Assembly (NCBI RefSeq): GCF_900447215.1
Contig: NZ_UFYA01000001.1
Location: forward strand, 2,418,001-2,482,000
DNA: 64,000 nucleotides
Source of the DNA: Dermatophilus congolensis
Lineage (GTDB): Bacteria > Actinomycetota > Actinomycetes > Actinomycetales > Dermatophilaceae
Reading direction: 5' to 3'
Below, in pieces: positions 54,997 to 63,631 of this stretch (the stretch's first letter is position 1; each line of letters opens with the position of its first letter). Both the position numbers and the translations under genes were made by a program. A model generated the notes under the pieces. That model had not been told where the DNA came from and searched no databases. It saw only the letters and a list, made by a program, of their open reading frames with translations.

Positions 54997-55260
54997 ATGC
55001 TTGCGCTTGGATGGATCGGCTGGATTGTTATTGGCGGCCTCGCTGGGTGGATTGGCAGCAAAATCATGGGTACAGATGCGCAGATGGGACTGGTTGCCAA
55101 CATTGTGGTTGGCATTATCGGTGGTCTTATCGGCGGATTTGTTTTGAATCTGGTTGGTGTCAATGTAGCTGGCGGTGGGCTTATTTTTAGCTTCCTGACA
55201 GCTCTGCTTGGCGCTGTCATTCTCTTGTGGATCGTGAAGATGGTTACGGGGCGTCGCTGA
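54997..55260 (+). CDS. GlsB/YeaQ/YmgE-family small membrane protein
   Basis: An 87-residue protein with three hydrophobic helices and the pattern GWIVIGGLAGWIGSKIMG, then VANIVVGIIGGLIGGFVLNL. This is the general-stress-associated GlsB/YeaQ family, earlier called transglycosylase-associated although no enzymatic activity is evident. GAAAGG lies before the ATG. A 29-bp stem terminator follows. Confidence 0.93.
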   Translation: MLALGWIGWIVIGGLAGWIGSKIMGTDAQMGLVANIVVGIIGGLIGGFVLNLVGVNVAGGGLIFSFLTALLGAVILLWIVKMVTGRR

Positions 55261-55272
55261 AAAACCTCTACC

Positions 55273-55336
55273 TAAACCCGTGTAGGTGTTTGCCTTCTCG
55301 AAAAACATCGAGAAGGCAAACACCTACACGGGTTTA
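55273..55336. terminator. 29-bp perfect stem terminator
   Basis: Arms 55273-55301 and 55308-55336 are exact reverse complements with a 6-nt A-rich loop. This is the longest stem in the window. It follows the GlsB-like gene by 12 bp. Strand composition changes sharply just to its right. Confidence 0.85.
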
Positions 55337-55431
55337 TAAAATCCAAAAAGATTCGGAGATTCACTCTGAATGGAATCCACATCCCTGCCCACCAGCGTGA
55401 ATACTGTCTCGCTTAGGCCTAGGGTTCCCAT

Positions 55432-56967
55432 GTGACCAAGGGCAAGTTTCAGTCCTTCAACGGAAACGTCTATCAGTTTCCGCGCGGGGGTCGTGACGGT
55501 CAGGCCAATCGGCTTGACACCACTAACTCGAGTGAGCAGACCTCGAGCTCTACCGAGCTGCCCGAAGTCGTGACAGCAAACATCACCGCACCCACACAGG
55601 ATCGACTGGCGTGGAGCGTGCCCCGCATCACGCGCATGACACTGCACGTGCAGCTAGAAAACTCCTACCCCTCTACATGGCGCCGAATCGAGATAGACGC
55701 CTCCATACACCTGGATCAGCTACACGAAGTCCTCTGCGCAGCAATGGGATGGGACGGCACGCACCAACACCAGTTCACCTTCCCCCACGCTCCAGATCCT
55801 CAACAAGCCACACTCATCCCTCTTACAGAGCTGGAACAGCTGACCCACACACGAACCATCCAGCCACCCCAGCAGAACAGCCACCGCGACAACGACGAGG
55901 AATCCCACACCCAGGTGGCAGACGTCTTGCCCGCATCAGGAGCAGTCCTGCAATACAGCTACGGGCTGGCGCACAGACAGCAACACACCATCACTGTCGA
56001 AACAATCCAACGAGGCTTTCCCGGCCAACCCCGCGCCCGCCTCATCGACGGAAACCCCGACCGGTTCGAAAAAGAAAAAGCAGCACGGCGAGTCCAAAAC
56101 GTAGACCTACTGGAACAACCTCCGCCAACACCAATGCTGGAATGCCTCGATCCTGCCGTAACCGACATTGCAGGCATCGTCGACAGCCACGGATGGCAAG
56201 CCTTACGTCACCTCATTGGAGCATCACGGTTAGATACCTCATCCCTGATCCACGAGTATGTCCTGACCGCCCAAACAGATGTGACTGACATCTCACATAT
56301 ATGGACAGTGGACAGTAATCCCACCGAACTACCTACCTACCTCGATGAGCAGACCTGTGCCCTCATGGTTGAGCCATTTGCTCAACTCTTACGTCAATGC
56401 GGCGGCCCCCACGGGTGGGCCCTGGGGGCCGACACAACTCACCGCGGCCCCTCCAATACCGGCCTCGACGCCGAACTGCTTGACGCCGCAGTTGGACTAC
56501 GCCTCATACACATCGTGGACGATCACGCCTACATCCACCCAGAACTTCCCTACCTAGACACTCCCCGCGACCTAGCAGAAATCATCGCCCGCAGACTGCC
56601 CCTAGGCGGATCCGAACATGCCTGCGCAGCAGGTGTTTTGGCACTACTTACCGCAGCATCAGGAGTGGTCAGTCCCGCCCTGCTAGCCGACCCCACCGCC
56701 CAAGACCCCTACACCCACCACGCAGCCCGCATCGCGCGGCTATGTCTGGATGTTGTGCACGGCCTCGGGTGGGACCCACGCGAAGGGGACCTCCATGACC
56801 CCACCGTTGCGTTCTGGGGTGCCCAGACATGGTCCGTCATCGCGATCCTGTCCGGAGGAAACGGCATAGCTGGACGAATGCCAGAAGCATTCCCCGGCAC
56901 ATTCCCCGCCTCCGATCTTGCCGAAAGCGTTTCCCTGCTAGCGCGCTCAGCATTACGCATGTGGTGA
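55432..56967 (+). CDS. pRiA4b ORF-3-like domain protein
   Basis: Up to 511 residues. Residues about 68-180 match the plasmid pRiA4b ORF-3-like fold (LHVQLENSYPSTWRRIEIDASIHLDQLHEVLCAAMGW, then HQHQFTF and LQYSYG), seen in proteins once annotated as IS1096 TnpR. Residues 230-510 are an unrelated region with Trp/His-rich helices, ending in a segment rich in small helices. The function of the family is unknown; it is not a confirmed recombinase. The GTG at 55432 leads to 65 poorly structured residues, so a later start (for example near 55635) is possible. Confidence 0.75.
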   Translation: MTKGKFQSFNGNVYQFPRGGRDGQANRLDTTNSSEQTSSSTELPEVVTANITAPTQDRLAWSVPRITRMTLHVQLENSYPSTWRRIEIDASIHLDQLHEVLCAAMGWDGTHQHQFTFPHAPDPQQATLIPLTELEQLTHTRTIQPPQQNSHRDNDEESHTQVADVLPASGAVLQYSYGLAHRQQHTITVETIQRGFPGQPRARLIDGNPDRFEKEKAARRVQNVDLLEQPPPTPMLECLDPAVTDIAGIVDSHGWQALRHLIGASRLDTSSLIHEYVLTAQTDVTDISHIWTVDSNPTELPTYLDEQTCALMVEPFAQLLRQCGGPHGWALGADTTHRGPSNTGLDAELLDAAVGLRLIHIVDDHAYIHPELPYLDTPRDLAEIIARRLPLGGSEHACAAGVLALLTAASGVVSPALLADPTAQDPYTHHAARIARLCLDVVHGLGWDPREGDLHDPTVAFWGAQTWSVIAILSGGNGIAGRMPEAFPGTFPASDLAESVSLLARSALRMW

Positions 56968-57083
56968 CAAGGCATAGTTCGCGCGTTCCACACACCCACC
57001 CACGGTGAACGGTCACATACTGTCGAGGTGCATGTCCTGTAAAAGTAAGACGGGGCGAGCATGGTCTGTGAGGAGTGAGTTGC

Positions 57084-58727
57084 ATGCCCGGAAGGCTCTT
57101 CATCAACGCCAAGGTGTTCACGGGCCGTGGTGAGGATGATTTCGCTAGCGCCTTCCGTATTGACGGAGGACGCTTCTCATGGGTGGGAGGCCCGTACCGC
57201 GAATACACCGAACCGGCAGACATCCCCGAAGCAGTACGGGACGTTCCCACCGTCGACCTCCAAGGCGCCACCGTCGTCCCTGGATTCCTCGACGTGCACC
57301 AGCATCCGGTACTCGTCGCCACCCTCGCCGCAGGCCCCTCACTGATGCCGCCCTTGGTGCGCACCATCCCGGACATCATCAAACGCCTGCGCTATCACGC
57401 AGACCTAGCCCCAGAAAACGAATGGATCCTCGGCTGGGGCTACGACGAAATGTACCTAACAGAGCGTCGCCAACTCACCCGCAAAGATCTCGATCTCGTT
57501 AGCCGCGACCGGCCAGTATTCGTTCGACGTTCAGACCTACACACCGCCTCCTGTAACTCCGTAGCACTACGAATGGCAGGCATCACCCGAGACACCCCCG
57601 ACCCCGAAGGCGCCCGCTTCGAACGACACAGCAACGGCGAACCCAACGGCATCCTGACCGAATTCCGTGCCGTAGAAGCCGTAGCCTCAGCCATCCCACC
57701 CATGGGACGTGACCACCTCATCCGCGAACTGCTCGCCGTAGGAGACCACCTCACCCGTCACGGCATCGTCGGCGTGGGTGATGACCTGGCTGCCGTCGCA
57801 GCTACCGACATACTCGACATTCTCCGCGAAGCGCAACAAGCCGGATTCGCCCAGCACGTCAACATCTACCTGCCATGGACCGTCCTGTCCGATGAAATCG
57901 CCGCCGGCAAAACCCGCGTCCTCACCGACGACGACAGATTCGGCCGCATCAAAATAGCTGGTACCAAAGTCTTTATTGACGGAGCCATCTCCAACGCAAC
58001 CGCCTGGATGGCCCGCCCCTACCGCGGCACCTTCGACCAATTCGGCCGCCGCACAATCAACGCAAAAGAACTCCGCGCCGCCGCCGAATGGGCCCGTGAC
58101 AACCGCGTCCAACTCGCCGCACACGCCATGGGCGATGCCGCACTCGAATTCCTCATCGACGTCGTCGGCGACATGGATCCCTGGATGACCGACGTACCCA
58201 GCGTCCAAGTGGAACACGCCAGCATCCTGCCCGAACCACTACAACAGCTCATGCTCCGCTCCCGCATGAACTTTGGTATCGTCACCCACTCCATCTTCGA
58301 CTTCGCCGAAATGGACGTCTACAGCGCCAACCTCAGCACCCGCGCCCTCGTCGACGCCTACCCCCTGCAACGCATATACCGCTCCTTCCACGCCTCATGC
58401 CTGTCCTCAGACAGTCCCGCCACCACCTGGATGGACGCAGACAACGTCTTCACCTCCATCCAAGCCGCCGTGGACCGCACCGCCAGCAACGGCACCACTC
58501 TCGGATTCGCCAACGCCCTCACCATCCCTCAAGCCATCCTCATGTACACCTCACGAGCAGTGCGCGTGGCGCCCCATACCGGCCTAGGACGCATCGCTCA
58601 AGGCGCCTTCGCCAACTTCGTCATCCTCGACCGCGACGTCTTCACCACCCCAGCCAAAGAACTCGGCCAAGTGCGCGTCGCCTCCACTTGGATCGACGGC
58701 GAACGCGTCTACCGCCGCGACACCTAA
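57084..58727 (+). CDS. YtcJ-like metal-dependent amidohydrolase (family 3)
   Basis: A 547-residue amidohydrolase. It opens with MPGRLFINAKVFTG and has the first metal motif in VVPGFLDVHQHP, a TIM-barrel core (FVRRSDLHTASCNSVAL, IAGTKVFIDGAISNAT), HAMGDAALEFLID and VEHASIL metal-site strands, SSDSPAT and a C-terminal GRIAQGAFANFVILDRD. This matches the YtcJ family of exoenzymes and deacylases acting on amide or ester bonds. Cytoplasmic. GAGGAG lies before ATG 57084; GTG 57075 is an alternative. Confidence 0.9.
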   Translation: MPGRLFINAKVFTGRGEDDFASAFRIDGGRFSWVGGPYREYTEPADIPEAVRDVPTVDLQGATVVPGFLDVHQHPVLVATLAAGPSLMPPLVRTIPDIIKRLRYHADLAPENEWILGWGYDEMYLTERRQLTRKDLDLVSRDRPVFVRRSDLHTASCNSVALRMAGITRDTPDPEGARFERHSNGEPNGILTEFRAVEAVASAIPPMGRDHLIRELLAVGDHLTRHGIVGVGDDLAAVAATDILDILREAQQAGFAQHVNIYLPWTVLSDEIAAGKTRVLTDDDRFGRIKIAGTKVFIDGAISNATAWMARPYRGTFDQFGRRTINAKELRAAAEWARDNRVQLAAHAMGDAALEFLIDVVGDMDPWMTDVPSVQVEHASILPEPLQQLMLRSRMNFGIVTHSIFDFAEMDVYSANLSTRALVDAYPLQRIYRSFHASCLSSDSPATTWMDADNVFTSIQAAVDRTASNGTTLGFANALTIPQAILMYTSRAVRVAPHTGLGRIAQGAFANFVILDRDVFTTPAKELGQVRVASTWIDGERVYRRDT

Positions 58728-58897
58728 AACACAGATCACCACCGGTCGATGCATACACCCCACCTGCCAGCCCCACCCCAGCAACCATGAATATCAGCCG
58801 CACTATTCAGCCGCGCCACCGACAAACCGATTGGGCACCAGGGAACCCCGATGAGGTGCACACACCTCACCTATGAACACAACCCAGGGAAGGTGCC

Positions 58898-60373
58898 ATG
58901 CCTCAGTCCGCCACACCACACCGAAGCATCCATGAAGCAGGCACCGACAGCGTCCTGACCCCCAGCGACGCCCAACGCCTCTCCTCCGAAGGCCCCCGAA
59001 GCCCCCGTGTCAATCTGCTCATCCTCGGAGCCTCCGGCGATCTCACCCGACGCCTCCTCCTACCTGGACTGGGCACTCTCCTCCTAGCCGATCCCGAACG
59101 ACGGGTCCGCATCCTCGGCGCCGCCGCCGATGACCTCTCCGACGAAGAATGGCGCTTACGCGTCCTGCAAGCTCTTGCCGAAGGAGGCTGCGGACAACGC
59201 GGTGCCTCCCGCCTGGCCGAACGATCTAGCTACACCAAAGTTGACCTACTCAGCTCCGCCGCAGTCCGCGACCTCATCGCCGAACTAGGCGACGAGCCCG
59301 CCATCATCTACTTCGCGCTGCCCCCACGCATCACCCGCAAAGTTCTTGAAGTGCTCGCCACCATAGGCATCGGCCCCAACATTCGCCTCGGCCTAGAAAA
59401 ACCCTTCGGCAACGACCTGCAAACCGCACGCGAACTCAACGAACTCCTACACAGCTTCGCCGACGAATCCCAGATCTACCGAGTAGACCACTTCCTTGGC
59501 CGATCCGGAGTGCTCAACCTTCTCGGATTCCGATTCGCCAACCGCGTCTTCGAACCCCTCTGGAACTGCACACACATCGAATCCGTCGACATCATCTTCG
59601 ATGAATCCCTCGCCCTCGAAGGCCGCGCCGCCTACTACGACCACGCCGGCGCCCTCATCGACATGATCCAATCCCACCTCCTGCTCATGCTGGCCCTGAC
59701 TGCCATGGAAGACCTCTCCCGACTCGAAGAGCTCGAACTACGCGACCTACAAACCCACCTCCTACGCTGCGTATCTCTCTGGGACGAAGACCCCGCCCAA
59801 TCCTCCCGCCGTGCTCGCTACTCCGCCGGCGTTGTCGAAGGCAAGAAAGTACCCGCCTACGTCGAGGAAAAAGGCGTCAACCCCGACAACATGACCGAAA
59901 CCCTCGCCGAGGTCACCGTCCGCATCAACAACGAACGCTGGGCAGGCGTGCCCTTCCGCCTGCGCAGCGGCAAAGCCCTAGGAAAAAACGACCGCCGAAT
60001 CGTCCTGCACTTCAAACCCGTCGGACACCTACCCACCGGATTCGGCCCCGCCCCCGGCGCCAACACCCTCACCATCTCCCTGTCACCAGAAGAACTCCAA
60101 CTCGACATCGCCACCAACGGCTCCGGCGACAAATTCAAACTCGAACGCAGCCGCATGACCGCAGTCCTTGGAGAAAGTGCCATTCGCCCCTACGGCGAAA
60201 TCCTCGGCCACATCATGGACGGTGACCAACTCCTATCCGTCCGCGGTGACACCGCTGAAGAGATGTGGCGCATCCTCACCCCCGTCGTCGAAGCCTGGCG
60301 CAACAACGAAGTACCCATGCACGAATACTCCGCAGGCACCCACGGACCCGACGAATGGGACACCTTCGTCTAA
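58898..60373 (+). CDS. zwf: Glucose-6-phosphate 1-dehydrogenase
   Basis: A 491-residue enzyme, usual length. The NADP site is GASGDLTRRLLLPGLGTLL, the substrate site GLEKPFGND and the catalytic YRVDHFLGRSGVLNL. The C-terminal domain carries RSGKALG and EAWRNN. It makes 6-phosphogluconolactone and NADPH in the pentose phosphate pathway. GGGAAGG lies just before the ATG. The first 30 residues are a Ser/Pro-rich extension. A terminator follows. Confidence 0.96.
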   Translation: MPQSATPHRSIHEAGTDSVLTPSDAQRLSSEGPRSPRVNLLILGASGDLTRRLLLPGLGTLLLADPERRVRILGAAADDLSDEEWRLRVLQALAEGGCGQRGASRLAERSSYTKVDLLSSAAVRDLIAELGDEPAIIYFALPPRITRKVLEVLATIGIGPNIRLGLEKPFGNDLQTARELNELLHSFADESQIYRVDHFLGRSGVLNLLGFRFANRVFEPLWNCTHIESVDIIFDESLALEGRAAYYDHAGALIDMIQSHLLLMLALTAMEDLSRLEELELRDLQTHLLRCVSLWDEDPAQSSRRARYSAGVVEGKKVPAYVEEKGVNPDNMTETLAEVTVRINNERWAGVPFRLRSGKALGKNDRRIVLHFKPVGHLPTGFGPAPGANTLTISLSPEELQLDIATNGSGDKFKLERSRMTAVLGESAIRPYGEILGHIMDGDQLLSVRGDTAEEMWRILTPVVEAWRNNEVPMHEYSAGTHGPDEWDTFV

Positions 60374-60380
60374 CACCACC

Positions 60381-60419
60381 ACGAGGGCCGACGAGCCTTA
60401 ACCCGCCGTCGGCCCTCGT
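60381..60419 (+). terminator. Terminator after zwf
   Basis: A perfect 13-bp stem (60381-60393 and 60407-60419) with a 13-nt loop, followed by CATTTAG. Confidence 0.75.
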
Positions 60420-60435
60420 CATTTAGCCTTCCACC

Positions 60436-61059
60436 ATGGCTCGTTATCTCGACATCCACCCCATCGACCCCCAACCGCGCCTCATCGCCCAAGCAGTCAC
60501 CATCCTGCGCGAGGGCGGAATCATCGCCTACCCCACCGAGTCCGGATACGCACTCGGCTCAGCCATCGGAAACGCCACCGGGAAACAACGCATCAGCGAC
60601 ATCCGCAAACTCGGCAAAGAACACCAGTACTCACTCATGTGCAGCGACTTCGCTCAACTAGGGCAACTGGTCATGCTCTCCAATAGTCAATTCCGTCTCG
60701 TCAAAGCAGCCACTCCCGGCCCCTATACCTTCATCCTCAAAGGCACTTCCGAGGTGCCACGCAAACTTCTAGACCCCAAACGCAAAACCGTCGGTGTACG
60801 CATCAGCGACCACAAAGTCGTCCAGGCACTACTCACCGAACTGGGCGAACCTATGCTTACCAGCACACTCATCCTCCCCGACGAAACCACCCCCATGATC
60901 AACGGTTGGATGGTCAAAGAAGAACTTGACCACCTCGTCGACGCCGTTATCGACGCCGACGACGCTGGCATCGATCCCACCACTGTTATTGATCTCACCA
61001 GCGATATTCCCGAAATTCTGCGCCGCGGAGCCGGAGACACCGCCCTTTTCGACGCATGA
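60436..61059 (+). CDS. Sua5/YciO/YrdC-family protein (YciO-like)
   Basis: A 207-residue YrdC-fold protein. It shows GGIIAYPTESGYALGSAIGN, KQRISDIRKLGKEHQYSLMCSD and TPGPYTFILKG, then VGVRISDHKVVQALL and MLTSTLIL. TsaC/Sua5 makes threonylcarbamoyl-AMP for tRNA t6A; the YciO branch is related and may act differently. The length and the missing Sua5 C-terminal domain fit YciO. ATG 60436 is used. Confidence 0.85.
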   Translation: MARYLDIHPIDPQPRLIAQAVTILREGGIIAYPTESGYALGSAIGNATGKQRISDIRKLGKEHQYSLMCSDFAQLGQLVMLSNSQFRLVKAATPGPYTFILKGTSEVPRKLLDPKRKTVGVRISDHKVVQALLTELGEPMLTSTLILPDETTPMINGWMVKEELDHLVDAVIDADDAGIDPTTVIDLTSDIPEILRRGAGDTALFDA

Positions 61060-61107
61060 GCAAACCCTCAGCCGCAATAGTCACCACGACAGGCCTAGAC
61101 TTGCTCC

Positions 61108-62841
61108 ATGAGTACGCCCCTGGATGTCATCACCCCTAAAGTCTCCGCCGCGATCGCAGCTGCCCTCGGCGACGAATACGCAGGCGCAGACCCCGTACTC
61201 CGACCAAGCCAATACGCCGACATCCAAATCAACGCAGCCCTCGCACTGGCCAAAAAAGCAGGCAAGAAGCCTCGCGACGTCGCCGAAGCCATCGTCGCCA
61301 ATCTCGACCTGGCTAACGAAACAAGCAACATCGAAGTAAGCGGCCCCGGATTCATCAACCTGACCTTCTCCGACGAATGGCTCGCCACCCTCGTCACCGA
61401 CCTCGCCCATGATGAGCGCCTGGGTATTCCCGCCCAAGAACCCACCAACATCCCGATCGACTACTCCGCCCCCAACGTCGCCAAAGAAATGCACGTCGGG
61501 CACCTACGCACCACCGTCGTCGGTGACTGCCTTGCCCGCACCCTCGAAAAACTTGGGCACAACGTCATTCGCCAAAACCACATCGGCGACTGGGGAACCC
61601 CCTTCGGCATGCTCATTGAGCACCTCCTGGAAGTCGGTCTCGAATCCGAAGAAGCAGCACTGCTCAAGAACAACCCCAACGCCTTCTACCAAGCTGCCCG
61701 CGCCAAGTTCGACGGCAACGCTGAATTCGCCACCCGCTCCCGCAGCCGCGTAGTCAAACTGCAAGCCGGAGACCCCCAGACCCTTGAACTGTGGGGAACC
61801 CTCATCGAACTATCCAAGGCCTACTTCAACCGCATCTACACCGCCCTGGATGTCACCCTCACCGACGATGACCTCGCCGGTGAATCCACCTACAACGACG
61901 AACTTCCCGACGTCTGCCACCAACTCGAAACCAGCGGCATCGCAGTCGTCGATGACGGTGCCCTGTGCGTCTTCCTCGAAGAATTCACTGGCCGTGAAGG
62001 CAAACCCGTACCACTGATCATCCGCAAATCTGACGGCGGATACGGCTACGCAACCACCGACCTAGCCACCATTCGCCACCGCGTCCGTAACCTCAAAGCC
62101 AGCAGAATTCTCTACGTTATCGGCGCACCTCAGGCACTCCACCTCAACATGATGTTCGCCACCGCTGCCAAAGCTGGCTGGCTGCCCGAAGACGTCGAAG
62201 CCACTCACATCAAGATCGGTAACGTGCTCGGCGAAGACCGTAAGATCCTGCGCACCCGCTCGGGGGCTCCCCTGCGCCTCATGGACCTTCTCAACGAATC
62301 CGTTGCCAAAGCTAAACGTCACATCGATTCTGCCCGTCCCGAGCTTGCCGAAGAAGAACGCGCAGAAATCGCCCGGCAAATCGGCATCGGCGCCGTCAAA
62401 TACGCAGACCTCTCCGTCGCTCACGACTCCGAGTACGTATTCGACCTAGACCGCATGCTCAACCTCACCGGCAACACCGGCCCCTACCTGCAATACGCCG
62501 CTACCCGTCTACGCTCCATCTTCCGCTCCGCCGACGAAGCTGGAATCGCCGTGGCAGACACCATCTGCCTACAGCAACCCCACGAACGCGCCCTAGCACT
62601 ACACCTGCTCGAATTCGGTAGCACCGTCGCCGCAGTCGGGGCTCTATGCGAACCCCACCGCCTCGCGGCATACCTGTTCGACCTGGCCCAACTCTTCAGC
62701 GCCTTCTACGAAAACTGCCCCGTCCTGGGCGCCGAGGACGAAGATATCCGCGCATCCCGCCTAGCCCTGTGCAAAGTAACCCTCGAGGTACTCATTACCG
62801 GCCTAGACCTCCTGGGCATCCGCGCACCCGAACGCATGTGA
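61108..62841 (+). CDS. argS: Arginyl-tRNA synthetase
   Basis: A 577-residue class Ia enzyme. The ArgRS N-terminal domain (residues 1-100) leads to the HIGH-like signature APNVAKEMHVGHLRTTVVGD, with IGDWGTPFGMLIE. Later come GYGYATTDLATIRHRV, ILRTRSGAPLRLMDLL and the DALR anticodon-binding domain (GPYLQYAATRLRSIFRSA, ending GLDLLGIRAPERM). Essential housekeeping gene. The stop is followed by an imperfect 12-bp hairpin. Confidence 0.97.
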   Translation: MSTPLDVITPKVSAAIAAALGDEYAGADPVLRPSQYADIQINAALALAKKAGKKPRDVAEAIVANLDLANETSNIEVSGPGFINLTFSDEWLATLVTDLAHDERLGIPAQEPTNIPIDYSAPNVAKEMHVGHLRTTVVGDCLARTLEKLGHNVIRQNHIGDWGTPFGMLIEHLLEVGLESEEAALLKNNPNAFYQAARAKFDGNAEFATRSRSRVVKLQAGDPQTLELWGTLIELSKAYFNRIYTALDVTLTDDDLAGESTYNDELPDVCHQLETSGIAVVDDGALCVFLEEFTGREGKPVPLIIRKSDGGYGYATTDLATIRHRVRNLKASRILYVIGAPQALHLNMMFATAAKAGWLPEDVEATHIKIGNVLGEDRKILRTRSGAPLRLMDLLNESVAKAKRHIDSARPELAEEERAEIARQIGIGAVKYADLSVAHDSEYVFDLDRMLNLTGNTGPYLQYAATRLRSIFRSADEAGIAVADTICLQQPHERALALHLLEFGSTVAAVGALCEPHRLAAYLFDLAQLFSAFYENCPVLGAEDEDIRASRLALCKVTLEVLITGLDLLGIRAPERM

Positions 62842-62844
62842 CCC

Positions 62845-62884
62845 CCAGAGGCGGGCGACGGCTCCCTGGCCCGCCCGCCCCTGG
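62845..62884 (+). terminator. Hairpin after argS
   Basis: Arms 62845-62856 and 62873-62884 pair over 12 bp with one mismatch, starting 3 bp after the argS stop. GC-rich, no U-run. Confidence 0.55.
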
Positions 62885-62989
62885 CAATAACCCCATCCAC
62901 CGGGACAACAAAACCCGGCGAAATGTGCGTCATATCCCACCGACCTCAGAACCCTAGAGACAGCGCACCGCCCCCACATACCCTGCAGT

Positions 62990-63409
62990 ATGGCGACGGT
63001 GACCCAAACTATGCGTCAGCTGCAAAATCCGCAGCTCACAAGCACTCTGAGGGATTTATGCATACAGCATGAAATCGCCCTACTCATGCTCCACGGCACC
63101 TGTGTGACCAGCACCACTGACGCTCCCCGACTCGACCTGGCCTACCTACCCACCCACCAAAACATCGACCACCTCCGCGTCGTCACAGCCTTCCTCGCCA
63201 TCCTTCCCACCGAACGGCTGGACGTCATCGCGCTCAACTGGGATGACCCCATCGCCGCCCACACCGCGTTCGAAAATGGACGCCCCCTCTACGAAAACGA
63301 GCCCAACCTCTTCACCACACTGCGCCATCAAGCCGCCATCGACTACGCCCACTCACACTGGCTCCACGATTTCACCCTCCCCACCCGCACCCCCTACTGG
63401 GAAGCGTGA
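62990..63409 (+). CDS. Degenerate polymerase-beta-type nucleotidyltransferase-like protein
   Basis: A 139-residue protein. The layout LLMLHGTCVTSTTDAPRLDLAYL, then FLAILPTERLDVIALN and FENGRPLYENEPNLF recalls MntA-like nucleotidyltransferases (GS-x-GxxxxxSDxDL, VDVV, G-x-LYE). Here the motif is HGT..., only one of the two metal Asp residues is kept in the RLDLA strand and the SD pair is absent. No HEPN toxin gene is adjacent. It may be an inactive relative or a binding module. Confidence in the fold is moderate, and function is unknown. Confidence 0.55.
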   Translation: MATVTQTMRQLQNPQLTSTLRDLCIQHEIALLMLHGTCVTSTTDAPRLDLAYLPTHQNIDHLRVVTAFLAILPTERLDVIALNWDDPIAAHTAFENGRPLYENEPNLFTTLRHQAAIDYAHSHWLHDFTLPTRTPYWEA

Positions 63410-63446
63410 CCTACCACCAAAAATCGCCTGTTAGCCTGGACACGAA

Positions 63447-63557
63447 TCCATCACGACCGGCTGAGGGACTGGACCGATGATGCCGGGGCAACCACGCCAA
63501 ACCCCTGCGCGCACGGTGCCACATCCTGCGGCCTTCACCCGAAAGCCGACAGATGGA
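63447..63557 (+). ncRNA. SAM-I-like riboswitch upstream of metB
   Basis: The leader contains GAGGGACTGGACCGATGATG followed by CCGGGGCAACCA, the conserved core of the S-box (SAM-I) riboswitch. The closing helix P1 is TCCATC (63447-63452) with GATGGA (63552-63557). CCGAAAG before the 3' strand fits the usual junction. It would sense S-adenosylmethionine and turn off the downstream transsulfuration gene. The expression platform (63558-63631) may hide the ribosome site; no clear U-run terminator is seen, so control may be at translation. Confidence 0.85.
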
Positions 63558-63631
63558 CTCAACCGCGCACGAATGCGGACATGGATGTGGCCTCCTACGC
63601 ACAGAACACATCCATGAGAGGCCGCACGCAC

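Noticed and set aside
55324-55647. 107-residue minus-strand frame over the start of the pRiA4b-like gene
   Set aside because: Covers a terminator arm and the start of the plus-strand gene; no ribosome site or domain.
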